A stretch of 64,000 nucleotides of DNA, from contig JADDMT010000017.1 of NCBI GenBank assembly GCA_021401465.1, positions 345,787-409,786 of the forward strand, read 5' to 3'. The position numbers and the translations under genes are program-made. The stretch is from Teratosphaeria epicoccoides (lineage: Eukaryota > Ascomycota > Dothideomycetes > Mycosphaerellales > Teratosphaeriaceae). This document shows, piece by piece, positions 44,990-55,547 of this stretch; positions within the stretch are counted from its first letter, which is position 1, and the number at the start of each line of letters is the position of its first letter. The notes beneath the pieces are model-generated. The model was not told the DNA's origin. It was given only the letters and a program-made list of their open reading frames with translations, and did no database searches.

Positions 44990-45387
44990 CGTCTTCCTAC
45001 TGTGGCGAGACGCGATCGATCACCATTCCATCCCATACGGACCTCCTCGCTCATCACCGCCGTCGCCGCCATCGGCACCCGTTCTCTTCTCACCCAAGCA
45101 CCTCACGGAGAACACTTCGCGTCTTCATCGCCTGGACCTTCCCTCGGGAGCGCACAAATCGGAGCTTCGGTCGTATTGTGCTTGGGCAAGTAGCAGTAGC
45201 ACGGTCCTAATTTCGGATTGTTGTTAAACCTTCAGCCCCGGCGAGCGCGGACGCCTGTCAGCATCACCTCGGTGCAGTCATGGCACAAGTCACGCATGGA
45301 TGGATGCGAGAGCCACTCACTTCGACGCCACACAATCCTGGATCTCAACCCCGGCACCCCTTGTGCAGCTCACCTATTTGCTCTGGA
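44990..45387. other. Convergent 3' region, nothing recognised
   Basis: About 400 bases between the Ngs1-like gene and the small secreted protein. No coding signal recognised. Confidence 0.45.
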
Positions 45388-45672
45388 TCAGCCGTTCCTT
45401 CTCACCTCCCCAACATCTGTCGCGTCTCTCCATGTGGGGTCACGAACAAGTTTGGTAACGTCGGCACTGCAGACCTGAGGGTGTTTGCCATTCCAGTCAG
45501 CGAAACGTGACCACGTGTTGGTATTGTGAGCGAGCATTTGCTGTGCCTGACTTACGGTTACTTCGCCAGGGGAGTTCAAGAAGGGCTGACATTCGAACTC
45601 GTAGAGGGCGATGGTGGTGGTTGTGACGGTTGACAGGAGCAGGAGGGAGCGGAACGGGGCTCCGGAAAGCAT
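45388..45672 (-). CDS. Small secreted protein of unknown function, probable intron
   Basis: ATG at 45672 opens MLSGAPFRSLLLLSTVTTTT and IALYEFECQPF, a signal-peptide-like start. A textbook intron lies at 45555-45475 (81 nt, GTAAGT donor, GCTGAC branch, CTCAG acceptor), in phase 0. Removed, it joins PGEVT to VCSADVTKLVRDPTW and gives 67 residues with two Cys; retained, the frame stays open and gives 94 residues. Another donor-like GTGAGA near the stop means there may be more exons downstream. No family recognised. The hydrophobic start and short length suggest a secreted protein. Confidence 0.45.
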   Translation of the reverse strand: MLSGAPFRSLLLLSTVTTTTIALYEFECQPFLNSPGEVTVSQAQQMLAHNTNTWSRFADWNGKHPQVCSADVTKLVRDPTWRDATDVGEVRRNG

Positions 45673-46463
45673 TTTGGCGGCTGCGGGTAGGAAAGAAAAG
45701 AGGACGTCTGAGAGCAAGAAAAGGGAGGGAGCCGGTTTCTTCACACCTTATATTCCGCAGATTGGAGTCTTGGCATGTCCTTGGGGGTAATACCAATCGG
45801 AGTTCGCAGACTGCCGATTCTTGGGACAAATTGGGACTCGGCGTCCGAACGTCTGCATCGTGAGACATTCTCGTGCACGGCAGGCACTCGGCAGTGTTCG
45901 GCCCAGCGAGTTTGCCAAGCTGGTCGGGGGGAGGTCCCATGATATGAAGAAGCGTGAAAGGTGCTTGGACTCTGAACGTCGCAATTCTGGTCTCGTGAGC
46001 TTCGATGGCGAATCGATGACTGTGGCGGGAGGGAGTCAACAGGCGTCAGAAGGGACCAAATATGCGTGGACCGAACAGAATGCCCGGTGGAGGACCGATA
46101 TGTGAGTAGGTGGAAGAGGGAGGGAGAGATATGTCACTTCCATACATGACACATGTTAGGGAGATCATAAGATAAGTCAGCATTGTACATGTGTCATGGC
46201 TGTGCATTGGATGTTCCTTCCGTTCCGTGCTCGAGTCGCATGTGATGTGATGGGCCATGACGTAGCGACGCGGCAACCTGGAATCGTCGAGGTGGGAGTC
46301 AAGTTCAACAGAATGAAACTCGTCGGGTACAACACAACGACAGACACCCAGCTCACAGCGCTTGAACATTATTAATCGATGATGATGATGACGACGACGA
46401 CGACGACGACGACGATGTTGACGGTGATAGTATAGTGCCATAATACCTGAGAACTCCCTCGCA
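45673..46463. other. Divergent promoter region with a trinucleotide repeat
   Basis: About 790 bases between the secreted protein and the ABC1-kinase gene. Apart from the GAT/GAC repeat listed separately, nothing recognised. Confidence 0.45.
46378..46416. repeat. GAT/GAC trinucleotide microsatellite
   Basis: Uninterrupted three-base repeats, GAT then mostly ACG/GAC, 48-86 bases upstream of the ATG of the ABC1-family gene, so within its 5' leader or core promoter. Confidence 0.85.
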
Positions 46464-48732
46464 ATGCGCAACCCGGTGCTCTTTCTTGGCCGCTGCTGGC
46501 GCTGTAGCTCCCACAATGCCCGACCACCCATCCCCCGCCCGACACCACCACCACCATCGCATCCCACCTGCCCCGACTTCCATCGCGTCTTCCATCGCGC
46601 CTTCCATCGCGCCTCCCACTGCGCCTTCCGCTCACCGCCACCGCCACCGCCCTTCCCCAATGGCAGACCGCTTCTTCTCCGCGCCGGTGCCGCAGCAGCA
46701 GCAGGAGCAGGCGCCGCGACACCGGCGGCGTTTCTGTCGATCATGGACGATGACGAGGACGAGGGGTTTGATACGAGTAAAACGCACGAGGAACAGATGC
46801 TCGACATTTCACGCAAGGAAATCGACGAGTACGTGCCCGAACGCTTGAGGGGGAGTCCCACGTGGAGACGGTCAATATGGCGCTGGCTGGATACCTGGAT
46901 CGTGGAGCCCATCGCGACCGGCGTGCGTTTCTTACATTTGGTCGTGATATTCGTGCCTGTCATGGTGACGATCCCCGCCATTTGGATCGGTCAGAGACGG
47001 CCTGATCGAGATAACGAACGCTCGGGGACGATATGGTGGTATGCCTTCCTGGTCGCGTCGATGGAGAGGGCGGGCGCGGCCTTCATCAAGCTGGGTCAGT
47101 GGGCCGCCAGCCGCACCGACATCTTCCCCAACGAGATGTGTCGCATCATGAGCGCTCTGCATTCCAACGCCCCAGCGCACAGTCTGAACGTCACCAAGGA
47201 CACGATTGAGGAGGCATTTGGAAGGCGCTTCGACGACATCTTCGACGAGTTCCACGACAAGCCGCTCGGCGTCGGAGCGATCGCACAAGTCTACAAAGCC
47301 AAGCTGAAACCGGATCTGGCAGCAAAAGATGCTCTGCATGTCGACGACAACGGAAGTGCCAAGAAATCCCTCGCAGGACGGGCATTAAAGACGGTCGACC
47401 CCCTCCTCAAGAGCACACCCCAACGAGTCCCCTCCTCCTACGTCGCCATCAAAGTCCTGCACCCCAAAATCGAGCGCATCGTCCGTCGCGACCTCCGCAT
47501 CATGGCCGCCTTCGCCCACCTCATCAACGCCATCCCCACCATGGAGTGGCTCTCCTTCCCCGACGAAGTCCAGCAATTCGGCGAGATGATGCGTCTCCAA
47601 CTCGACCTCCGCATCGAGGCCGCCAACCTCTCCATGTTCCGCAAGCACTTCCGCCACCGCACCACTGCCTGGTTCCCCTACCCGTACTCCCAATACACCA
47701 CCCGGCAAGTCCTCGTCGAAGAGTTCGCCACCGGCATCCCGCTCGAAGACTTCCTCCGCAACGGCGGCGGCGTCTTCCAAAAGGAGATCGCAGACGAAGG
47801 CCTCGACGCCTTCCTACACATGCTCCTCATCGACAACTTCATCCACGCCGACCTCCACCCCGGCAACATCATGGTGCGCTTCTACCGTCCCGCCGCCATC
47901 GACGTCCGCGCCAACCTCTCCTCCCTCACCACCGGCCGCAACAAAGCCAACCCCAACCACCAAGGCACCGCCGACGTCACCGAAGAAGTCCTCTCCCGCC
48001 TCCGCCCCTTCCGCCACGACAGAGAACCCTGGTCCGCGACCCTCGCGCAAATCGATCGCGAAGGCTACCGCCCCCAACTCATCTTCATCGACACGGGGCT
48101 CGTGACCGAGCTCAACGAGACGAACCGCAAGAACTTCCTCGATCTCTTCAAAGCCGTCGCCGAATTCGACGGCTACAAAGCGGGCCACTTGATGGTGGAG
48201 CGGTGTCGACAGCCCGACGCGGTGATCGACAAGGAGGTCTTTGCGCTGCGCATGCAGCATTTGGTGCTCGGCGTGAAGAGCCGGACGTTTGCGTTGGGGA
48301 ATATCAAGATCGGTGACATTTTGAACGAGGTATTGGGCATGGTGCGCGGGCATCATGTCCGCTTGGAGGGGGACTTTGTGAATGTCGTGTTGAGTATTTT
48401 GTTGTTGGAGGGGATTGGGAGGAGTTTGGATCCGGACATGGATTTGTTTAGTGGGTGAGTTGGTTTTTTTTTTCCTTTTATTTTCTTGTTTTCTCTTGCG
48501 GTAATGCGCGAGGGACTTCGTTGGGATGCTGCTGATGACGCTTATTTTTGATCGTAGAGCCCTCCCGATCCTGAGGCAGTTGGGCGCACAGTCCGGCGCG
48601 GGCATGTTGAGAAAGGGCGACCTGAGCATGGCCAAGGTGTGGGTGGGGTTGGAGGCGCGTAAGTTTTTGCAGGCAAGCATTGAGAGCGTGGAGATGTGTG
48701 TGCGGTATGATCAGTTGAGCCCGAATATTTAG
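46464..48732 (+). CDS. Mitochondrial ABC1/UbiB-family atypical kinase (Cqd/ADCK-like)
   Basis: Exons 46464-48454 and 48558-48732, 721 residues. The 103-nt intron (GTGAGT donor, GTAG acceptor, T-rich) joins DLFSG to ALPILRQLG. The first 90 residues are Arg/Pro/Ala-rich with few acids, a mitochondrial presequence. A membrane helix lies at about 156-176 (LHLVVIFVPVMVTIPAIWIG). Family landmarks are the KxGQ motif in AFIKLGQWAASRTDIFP (209-212), the Ala-rich GVGAIAQVYKAKL, the ATP-site Lys in VAIKVLHPKI, HADLHPGNIMV (from 461) and FIDTGLV (about 540), the counterpart of DFG. An insert between the last two is typical of one mitochondrial subgroup. Yeast Cqd1/Cqd2 and animal ADCK1/2 belong here and affect coenzyme Q distribution and membrane lipids. 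Which one this equals is not settled. Confidence 0.85.
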
Positions 48733-50122
48733 ACCGGGAGAAGACATGTTGGAGAAGAAGAAGGAGGGGGAGGAGCATGTGAACCCGCTCCGAACGGACG
48801 TGGTGTGGATCTTGCGATAAATTTCACGGGTCGACGTGCTCCTCGCTCCCTGTTCCGCTCTACCTACCTACTGACATCCACGCGGGAGACTCCTGGGGCA
48901 AAGAATCTCGACCCGCTACACGTACATCAATACCTTATGTATTTGCTCTCAATCGCCGTAGCAAACCGCGATGGGGCGTTTACTATTACAGACTTCCCGT
49001 AGGCCCTTAAGACCCTGATAGCAGCAAGGGGCTGGCTGTCAAGTGCTGCTGTTGGGTCTTGAAGTGGGAGATGGTGTCAGTGTCGACTGTCAGTGTGGCG
49101 AGTAAAAGGCACGTGCGCAGCAAACCCTGGGCAAGTGCATGTGAAGATGGTTTCAGGCGCATGCTCCTGCTCGCGACCCCTTCGCACCTGCCTGGGGAAA
49201 CACGAGCCCCATGACCTGCAATTAGCCTGTGCATGTCATCGCGACCGTGGCACATTTATAGTGAAGCGCCCATGCTGTGCTGACTCGCCGCAGAGAGTTT
49301 CGGGGAAGTCGCGGCCCCCAAAACTGGAGACTGCTTCCCAACGCTGGAGAAGTTTCCCGACACGTGGGTCTCGCGTGGGAAACCTCATAGTCGGGAGCGT
49401 ATGGCCGCACGTGAGATGCACTTGAGTCAAAGGTCAATGCGAAACGTATCTCCGGATTCGCTTGCGTGGAGAAGGACGCGTCGATGTGAAGTGAGGGCTG
49501 AAGTCGTTTCCGGGCCCGGGTGCGGACGCTCCGAGCGACTGCGCGACGCCGGTGTTGATCGCATGTGCTTGATGTGGCATTCACCCAATGCCTTCGATGT
49601 GCGCTTTGCCGATTGACCAGATGATTGCACTTCCCGACTACGCCAGTCACTGCACGCTTAGTGAAGGTGCCACTTGGCTTCTCCTCGTTCCTGTGGCACC
49701 TACCCAGCCAGTCCCGCTAGATCGCAATCACCTCCTCCCTTTCGCATGACCAATCCTGCCTCTCTCGGATTTGCGTCATCTTAAGTGATCGGTGCTGTGG
49801 TATGGTACTCGCCCGCGTGAGGTCTGCCCCATGTGGCCTTTGGATCCGCACTGTTCTCTGGTGCTTCACACGAATTTCTTCTGTATGTCATCCTCGCCCT
49901 TGATCGCACGATCGAGGATCTCGCCATACAGGCGCATGACCTGGGAACCTTGGTCGTGGTGGGGGTTCCAGCTTACCAGTCTCTTTTCGAACGCGTATAT
50001 GAGTTTCTGTCAGCAAGGCCCGTCCAGTTTCGGAAACGAAGCCCACCTTTTCAGCATTCTGGCTTCGAGCATGCTTACCACCAGTACCAGAGCAATACTG
50101 TGGGTCAGTATGAGCAGACCAC

Positions 50123-50130
50123 TATAAAAG
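50123..50130 (+). promoter_or_regulatory. TATA box of the small gene at 50224
   Basis: TATAAAAG, 94-101 bases before the ATG, followed by a pyrimidine-rich stretch (50149-50176), the usual layout of a strong fungal core promoter. Confidence 0.6.
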
Positions 50131-50200
50131 CGCGCTCCCCGTCGCTCATTTCTCTCTCCTTTTTTCTTCTTTCTTCACAGAACAGTACCATCAGCAGCAG

Positions 50201-50223
50201 CAACACCAACACCAACACCAACA
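50201..50223. repeat. CACCAA hexanucleotide repeat in a 5' leader
   Basis: About four copies of ACCAAC just before the ATG at 50224. Such unstructured CA/A-rich leaders favour initiation. Confidence 0.7.
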
Positions 50224-50529
50224 ATGGCACAAATACAACACAACTTCCGCCGCGCGCTCGTGTCTTGCCGCATGGCAAGGCACCGTCTGTTGCTGGGGCA
50301 ACCCGGTGCGCACCCTCACTGCCCTCCCCTTCCCTCATCTCACCCGTCGAAAGCACTGACTGACACTCCTCGTCACACAGGCAACAGCCTCCGGTGCACC
50401 TTGCGTGCAATCGGAGAAGCCATCGAGGGCGCCATCCTCTCCGCCATCTACGTGGGCGCGGTGGCCGGCCGCAAGGCCGTGCGCCTACTCTCCCCCTCCC
50501 GGCATGCCTCGCCGGGAGGTTCCTCATAA
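50224..50529 (+). CDS. Small protein of unknown function, 76 residues, two exons
   Basis: Exons 50224-50305 and 50381-50529. The 75-nt intron (GTGCGC donor, ACTGAC branch, CACAG acceptor) joins LLLGQP to GNSLRCTLRAIG. The N-terminal 27 residues are basic (FRRALVSCRMARHRLLLG) and could be a mitochondrial presequence. The second exon has one amphipathic or hydrophobic helix, EAIEGAILSAIYVGAVAGRK, then a Ser/Pro/Gly tail. No family recognised. The strong TATA box and tidy leader argue that the gene is real. Without splicing the frame is also open. Confidence 0.5.
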   Translation: MAQIQHNFRRALVSCRMARHRLLLGQPGAHPHCPPLPSSHPSKALTDTPRHTGNSLRCTLRAIGEAIEGAILSAIYVGAVAGRKAVRLLSPSRHASPGGSS

Positions 50530-51868
50530 CCCTCTCTACCCCTCTCCGCTCCGTGGCAACACGGGCCGGAGTTGTATCTTCGTTTGCAGCGTCCTCCTTT
50601 GCGAGGCGCTCTCTTGTTCTCCCCCTCGTCAAGCCATCCCGACACACTGGGCTCTGGCCGGCGTTGTATCTCATCTGCTGCCTCCTTTGCGAGGATCCGC
50701 GCTGGGCTTTTGTTGGTCTGCACCTTCTCGTGGTGCCCGGTGTGAGTACCTCCTTTGGAGGGAAACCAAGACAGACCGTGCTTGTACATAGGTGTTTTGC
50801 GAACTTCACATAGATAGCACTTGATTATCATCAGGCGTCGCTTGCGCGATGCGAGCTATCTCGTTGCCGGGACTCACGCCGTCCTTCATGTTCATCTTGC
50901 CGTGCAGCTCGTGTCTGCCGCCATGCTCTGATCATGCCCGCCATAAGCCGCTGCCGCCGTCGCCCATCATTCCCTGTGCTGCTGCGCCGAATCGTGTGCT
51001 CCTACGTGAACAGCAACGAACATCACAAATTCAAACAACGGACGCCGGAATCTACACCACGCGATATCACAGCACCCAAGGCGACATGGCATGAATCTGT
51101 CAAGACAGACGTGACCTTTTGACACAGATGCATCTGTCGCCGCGCGGTGACCTCGCGCTGCTCTGATCCTACGTACATAGTGGCTATGCCGGCGACTCCG
51201 CATCGAGAGTCCAGGCTCATCCAGGGAGGCGATGGGAGGGAGGCGATGGAAGCGACCACGACAGCCATCAGCTCTCTCCGCCCCGCTCCGTACAGATTCT
51301 GAAGTCCTGCACGATGGTCAGCCTTGCAGGACTATCTCAACACCCACGAACTGTGTATGCGATGCACGCTGGCCTCAGCGTCATCTTGGGGAGGAAAGTG
51401 CATGATGAAAGTCGAGATGCTGTATGAGCGCCATTAGGTTTTGCTACTTGATTACTCCGGAGTCACGGCCTCAATGTGATTGACAGACTGTGTCGGCGAC
51501 TTGTGTCTACATGTAGTGGGACGTGTTGGAATGGATGGTGCATGTGGTGAGGCTGATTGAGGAGCAAAAAGTCGTCTCCCGCCATTGACGTCCGATGACG
51601 TTTTTGCCCACCAACCCGGTTGAGGTGGTAGGCACAATGCCATCAAGTTGGCAGCTGCATCCAGTGTTGACCTTCCAAGCAATTCAGGCAGGTAGGAATT
51701 GCTTTACTGCTCTTCCCTCCTCACTGAGTCGTATGAAGCAGTCGAGCCAAGCTGGCTTCACCACCGCCACCATCTGCACCCCCGCAGCAGCGGCGGAATC
51801 GATATCCTAGATCCATCAGCGAACTCGTGACGTCCCAGCTCGTACCCACCCACCTCCTGCCCGCGAAC
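50530..51868. other. Intergenic with a local imperfect duplication
   Basis: About 1.3 kb. A segment of about 40 bases is repeated imperfectly: 50565-50606 and 50656-50694 both run from GGCCGG through GTTGTATCT to CCTCCTTTGCGAGG. The right end is the promoter of the TMEM16-like gene. No gene seen. Confidence 0.45.
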
Positions 51869-54067
51869 ATGGCGAAGAGCCACGCGCTCACGAGCAACCT
51901 CGGGGTAGACTATGTGGTCGTCTTCCGCTTCGCCACCACCGACAAGACCATGGCGGAGGCCCGCTTCGAAGAGCTCATCAAACGCCTGGTCTCCGTGGGC
52001 CTCACCGCCGAAGTCCGCAATGGCAGCAACCACTCCCTCCTGGTCTTCGTGCGCGTGGGCAGCGAGAAGCACTTCCACGCCGAGATCTACCGCTCTCGTG
52101 TGCGCGACTGGATCCATGGCGTCAGACCCGCTGAGCCCCAGAAAGACACGAAGCAGTCACTGGAGCATGAGCCCTTGACCGACGCCGAGAGGTCACGGAC
52201 GATATACCAGCTTATCACCAATCCGGAAAGCGAGGGCGGGGCGGGCATCACGCCGCACAAAGGGGATTGGGAGAATGTGGAAAGCGTGTTTGCACTCCAT
52301 GACCACATGTACAACAAGGAGTGGATCAAGAAGTGGAGCACCCAGTGGTTGCTGACACCGCAGGATCTGGACGAGATACGGGATCGCTTGGGCGAGAAGA
52401 TCGCATTCTATTTTGCCTTTACCCAGAGCTATTTCACCTTCTTACTCTTCCCAGCCGGACTTGGTCTGGTATCGTGGCTGTTGTTAGGCCACTTCAGCGC
52501 CCTGTACGCTGTAGCTGTCAGTCTGTGGTGTGTCGTCTTCACCGAGTGGTGGAAGCACCAGGAACACGACCTGTCCATTCGATGGGGCGTGAGAGGCGTG
52601 AGTGCCATCGAGAGCAAGCGCCATGAGTTCAAGGCTGCCAAGGAGACAGTGGATCCGGTGACGGGCGAGAAGCAGCAGGTCTTTCCAGCGACCGAACGAC
52701 TCCAGCGTCAGCTCCTGCAGATCCCGTTCGCCATTGCGGCAGCTCTGGTCCTTGGATCTCTCATCGCCACTTGCTTCGGTATCGAGATCTTCATCTCAGA
52801 AGTCTACGATGGACCGCTAAAGTCGCTACTGGTGTTCCTGCCGACAGTCCTCCTGACGACCCTGATGCCAGTCTTATCAGGCTTCTTGACCGCTGCTGCG
52901 ACGAAACTCACCGACTACGAAAACTATGAAACCCACACCCAGTACGAACGCGCATTGACTGCCAAAGTATTCGTCCTGAACTTCATTACCTCGTACCTAC
53001 CCATCTTCCTCACTGCATTTGTCTACGTGCCCTTCGGCTCCCTGATAGTGCCGTATCTAGACGTCTTCCAGCTCACCGTCCGGCCTTTCGCGGAGCACGA
53101 GAAGCAGCTGCAGACGCCCGACACACCCGCGCAATTCACCATTAATCCTGCACGTCTACGCAAGCAGGTCATCTATTTTACCGTCACCGCACAGATTGTC
53201 AACTTCGGCATGGAGATCGTGGTTCCATACCTTAAGAGGCAGGGCTTCATCAAATTTAAAGAAATGCAATCGAAGCGTGCCGAAAAGGCAGGCGGCATCA
53301 CTCCCTCGCCCAGCGTTGACGACCCGGCCGAAGAAAAGGAGTTCCTCGCCCGCGTCCGCTCGGAGGCCGAGCTCGACGTCTATAACGTCTACGATGACCT
53401 CCGCGAGATGGTCATCCAATATGGCTACCTCACCCTCTTCTCCGTGATCTGGCCGTTGGTCCCGGTTAGTTTCCTGATCAACAACTGGATCGAACTGCGC
53501 GCCGACGCCGTCAAAATTTGCGTCGAGATGCAACGTCCCACCCCCTGGCGCGCCGACACCATCGGGCCCTGGCTCGACGCCGTCACTTTCCTGACCTGGG
53601 TCGGCTCCATCACCACCTCAGCGCTGGTCTACATGTTCGGCAACGATGGTCTCGGACCCGACGGGCGCCCGGGCGACATCAAGGCTTGGGCGCTCCTGCT
53701 CTCTGTCTTCTTCTCCGAGCACCTCTACATCTGCACTCGCTTGGCCATCGCGACCGCAATCGGTAAGATTGATAGCCCCGGTCGGCAGAAAGCGCGTCGC
53801 GACCGCTTTCTCACGAGGCAGAAGTACTTCCAAGACTCGCTCTCGCAGACGCAGCATTTGGGCACGCTCACGGAGAAGGCGGACGATATCACGCGGGCGA
53901 CGCTGGAGGAGGACGCGAGGAACGATAGTCTGACCACCGCGAGCCCGGAGCAGAGGTTTTGGGCGCGGCAGAGGGGTTGGACAGAGACAGTGAAGGTGGG
54001 GAAGACATGGATTGAGCGGGCGGTGCCGGACGAGAAGGAAGTGGCGAGGGAGAAGAAAGAGTTGTGA
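51869..54067 (+). CDS. TMEM16/anoctamin family membrane protein (Ist2-like)
   Basis: 732 residues from ATG at 51869 (MAKSHALTSNLGVDYVVVFR); no intron. Residues 1-190 are the cytosolic domain (VDYVVVFRF, then GDWENVESVFALHDHMYNKE and WLTPQDLDEIRDRLGEKIAF-like text). About ten membrane segments follow, beginning FTFLLFPAGLGLVSWLLL. Family residues include WKHQEHDLSIRWGVRG, VLNFITSYLPIFLTAFVYVP and the acidic Ca-site-like helices VIQYGYLTLFSVIWPLVPV and NWIELRADAVKI, with SEHLYICTRLA near the end. In yeast, Ist2 tethers the cortical ER to the plasma membrane; Aspergillus TMEM16 is a lipid scramblase. Scramblase or tether cannot be separated here. The C-terminal tail is basic but much shorter than that of yeast Ist2. 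Confidence 0.92.
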   Translation: MAKSHALTSNLGVDYVVVFRFATTDKTMAEARFEELIKRLVSVGLTAEVRNGSNHSLLVFVRVGSEKHFHAEIYRSRVRDWIHGVRPAEPQKDTKQSLEHEPLTDAERSRTIYQLITNPESEGGAGITPHKGDWENVESVFALHDHMYNKEWIKKWSTQWLLTPQDLDEIRDRLGEKIAFYFAFTQSYFTFLLFPAGLGLVSWLLLGHFSALYAVAVSLWCVVFTEWWKHQEHDLSIRWGVRGVSAIESKRHEFKAAKETVDPVTGEKQQVFPATERLQRQLLQIPFAIAAALVLGSLIATCFGIEIFISEVYDGPLKSLLVFLPTVLLTTLMPVLSGFLTAAATKLTDYENYETHTQYERALTAKVFVLNFITSYLPIFLTAFVYVPFGSLIVPYLDVFQLTVRPFAEHEKQLQTPDTPAQFTINPARLRKQVIYFTVTAQIVNFGMEIVVPYLKRQGFIKFKEMQSKRAEKAGGITPSPSVDDPAEEKEFLARVRSEAELDVYNVYDDLREMVIQYGYLTLFSVIWPLVPVSFLINNWIELRADAVKICVEMQRPTPWRADTIGPWLDAVTFLTWVGSITTSALVYMFGNDGLGPDGRPGDIKAWALLLSVFFSEHLYICTRLAIATAIGKIDSPGRQKARRDRFLTRQKYFQDSLSQTQHLGTLTEKADDITRATLEEDARNDSLTTASPEQRFWARQRGWTETVKVGKTWIERAVPDEKEVAREKKEL

Positions 54068-54933
54068 TATCCTTGCGTTAAGTTCATGAATGATGTGTTG
54101 ACGAGTCTTATTCTAGGGAGCATGAAGTCGAGGAGGTTGTCGAAGAGGTCGTGGAGTTGGCTTTGTGAGGGTCGCTGCGTGGCGCGGGCAAAAGTACGAT
54201 GCGTATCGGACATGAGGTGACGACCTTTGGAAGCGGCATGGGGCGGCGTGTATCTTTACTCTAGACCTAGCGATGAACTAACTCCGCATCACCGCGCATC
54301 GCGATCCATTGCCTTGATACTGCTCGGCTCGATGTCTTCCCTCTCACCGTAGACACGGCTGGACAGGGATGGCTTTCGTGGGCGCGAGCACGGGGATGAA
54401 ATTTAGCGGTGGAAAAAAATCCAACTGTGTTTACAATCACCTTGGGTCATCTTTAGCACTTCCCAGCAGATATTCATCGGTGCCGCGAAAATCATTATGC
54501 CCACGTACGACGCAGTCAAGCCAGTGTGGCCCACCTTATGGAGCCCGGACTCTGCTCCCAGCGTATTTCACGATTGAGGTGGCGAAATCGAACCACGAAT
54601 CACGCAGCATACGGCAACGGACCCGTCGAGCAGTGCTATCCATGACGGGCGCGGCAACCGGTCGTGCTCAGAGTTACTGGATATCGATTGCAGTGTCAGA
54701 CAGTGTTCAACGCAGAGGTGGACAGCGTCGGCCGACGATGTTTAGAGGTATCATTCGCGTCACGGCTGTCCACACAAGATTTTGAGCCTGCCGCCAGTCC
54801 TCGGCTCGAGTCTCTTGCAAGAGTGCAAACCACGTGACATTGTAACGGAGCATGAACCCTCTGTGGGAAACATCCCCACGGGAAGCAGTCCCGCTCCACT
54901 CCTCCGCAGCTGCCAGCCAACCACCACACCAGC

Positions 54934-54937
54934 AAAA
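54934..54937 (-). terminator. Possible RNA polymerase III terminator
   Basis: TTTT on the minus strand, starting 12 bases beyond the end of the tRNA-like gene. Four T is the minimum signal. Confidence 0.35.
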
Positions 54938-54948
54938 GTCATCAGAAG

Positions 54949-55084
54949 CAGAGATTTCCGGGCTCGAACCGGAGCTTCGAGGTTTGGTATGGTACTGGGA
55001 CTAGTGATTCGTCCCACGTAGGCTCAGTAATGATAGTATTTCCAGGCTTACGCCCCCTCGCGTGCACCACTACACTAAACCTCC
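54949..55084 (-). tRNA. tRNA-like gene interrupted by about 66 nt at the anticodon loop
   Basis: On the minus strand all tRNA stems can be drawn. Acceptor GGAGGTT (55084-55078) pairs with AATCTCT (54956-54950) in all seven positions, two of them G-U. The D-arm GTGT/GCAC encloses the A-box TAGTGTAGTGG (55077-55067). Anticodon stem CGAGG (55060-55056) pairs with CCTCG (54982-54978). The variable part is AAGC. The T-arm TCCGG/CCGGA encloses TTCGAGC, giving a perfect B-box GGTTCGAGCCC (54970-54960). The discriminator is G, and a TTTT follows 12 bases later. Between the anticodon-stem halves are 73 nt, so an intron of about 66 nt. The loop start GGGCGT lacks the universal U33, so I cannot assign an anticodon. 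It may be a disrupted or decayed tRNA. Confidence 0.45.
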
Positions 55085-55547
55085 TGTAGGGATCATTCGA
55101 CTGCGCCGCCCTTTTCGGGAGTGGAGTCGGTCTTTGATTGGTGACGAAGGGGCGTGGAGTATGGAGGATATATACTGAGGACCTGGGGGACCCTATGATA
55201 CTCAAAGTGGCTCTTTCCTCTTTCCTCCTTTGTTACTGTAGACTGCAAACGCGGATGCTCAGTTGGGGCCTGCCATGGGACTACCGTCATTCGCAGGATC
55301 TTCCGCGTTCGGTGCAAGATGAGACTTACCAGGCATTGTGACATGGAACTTCTACCGAATGTGTCGAAGCCGACATGGCGACAGTCTTCAGCCTTCTTTC
55401 TTGGCGGGTGAACAAGAAGTACAATTGAGCAAAGCGTTTGGGACTTTCAGGTGGGAGCATGTATGGGGTTGAAGAGTCTGTACCGTGTAGGCTGATTGGG
55501 TGGGGATCATTTCTGGAGCGATATCGCCGTACATCTCTGACGGTTCT

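Larger units (their letters stand above)
48733..50223. other. Intergenic, promoter of a small gene at its right end
   Basis: About 1.5 kb. ORFs at 49222-49650 and 49792-50363 are overlapping and not protein-like. The last 100 bases carry a TATA box and a repeat-rich leader, listed separately. Confidence 0.45.
54068..55547. other. Intergenic holding a tRNA-like gene
   Basis: About 1.5 kb. The ORF at 54369-54785 has no protein character. A tRNA-like structure is at 54949-55084 (minus). The remainder shows nothing. Confidence 0.45.

Noticed and set aside
46046..48680. Long minus-strand and alternate-frame ORFs across the ABC1-family gene
   Set aside because: Same codon-bias effect. The plus-strand frame carries all kinase motifs, and the shadows are low-complexity.
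49833..50363. 176-codon plus-strand ORF upstream of the small gene at 50224
   Set aside because: It runs through the TATA box, the leader repeats and the intron of the next gene, and is not protein-like.
54369..54785. 138-codon plus-strand ORF
   Set aside because: Composition is random-like, with no family motif or promoter.
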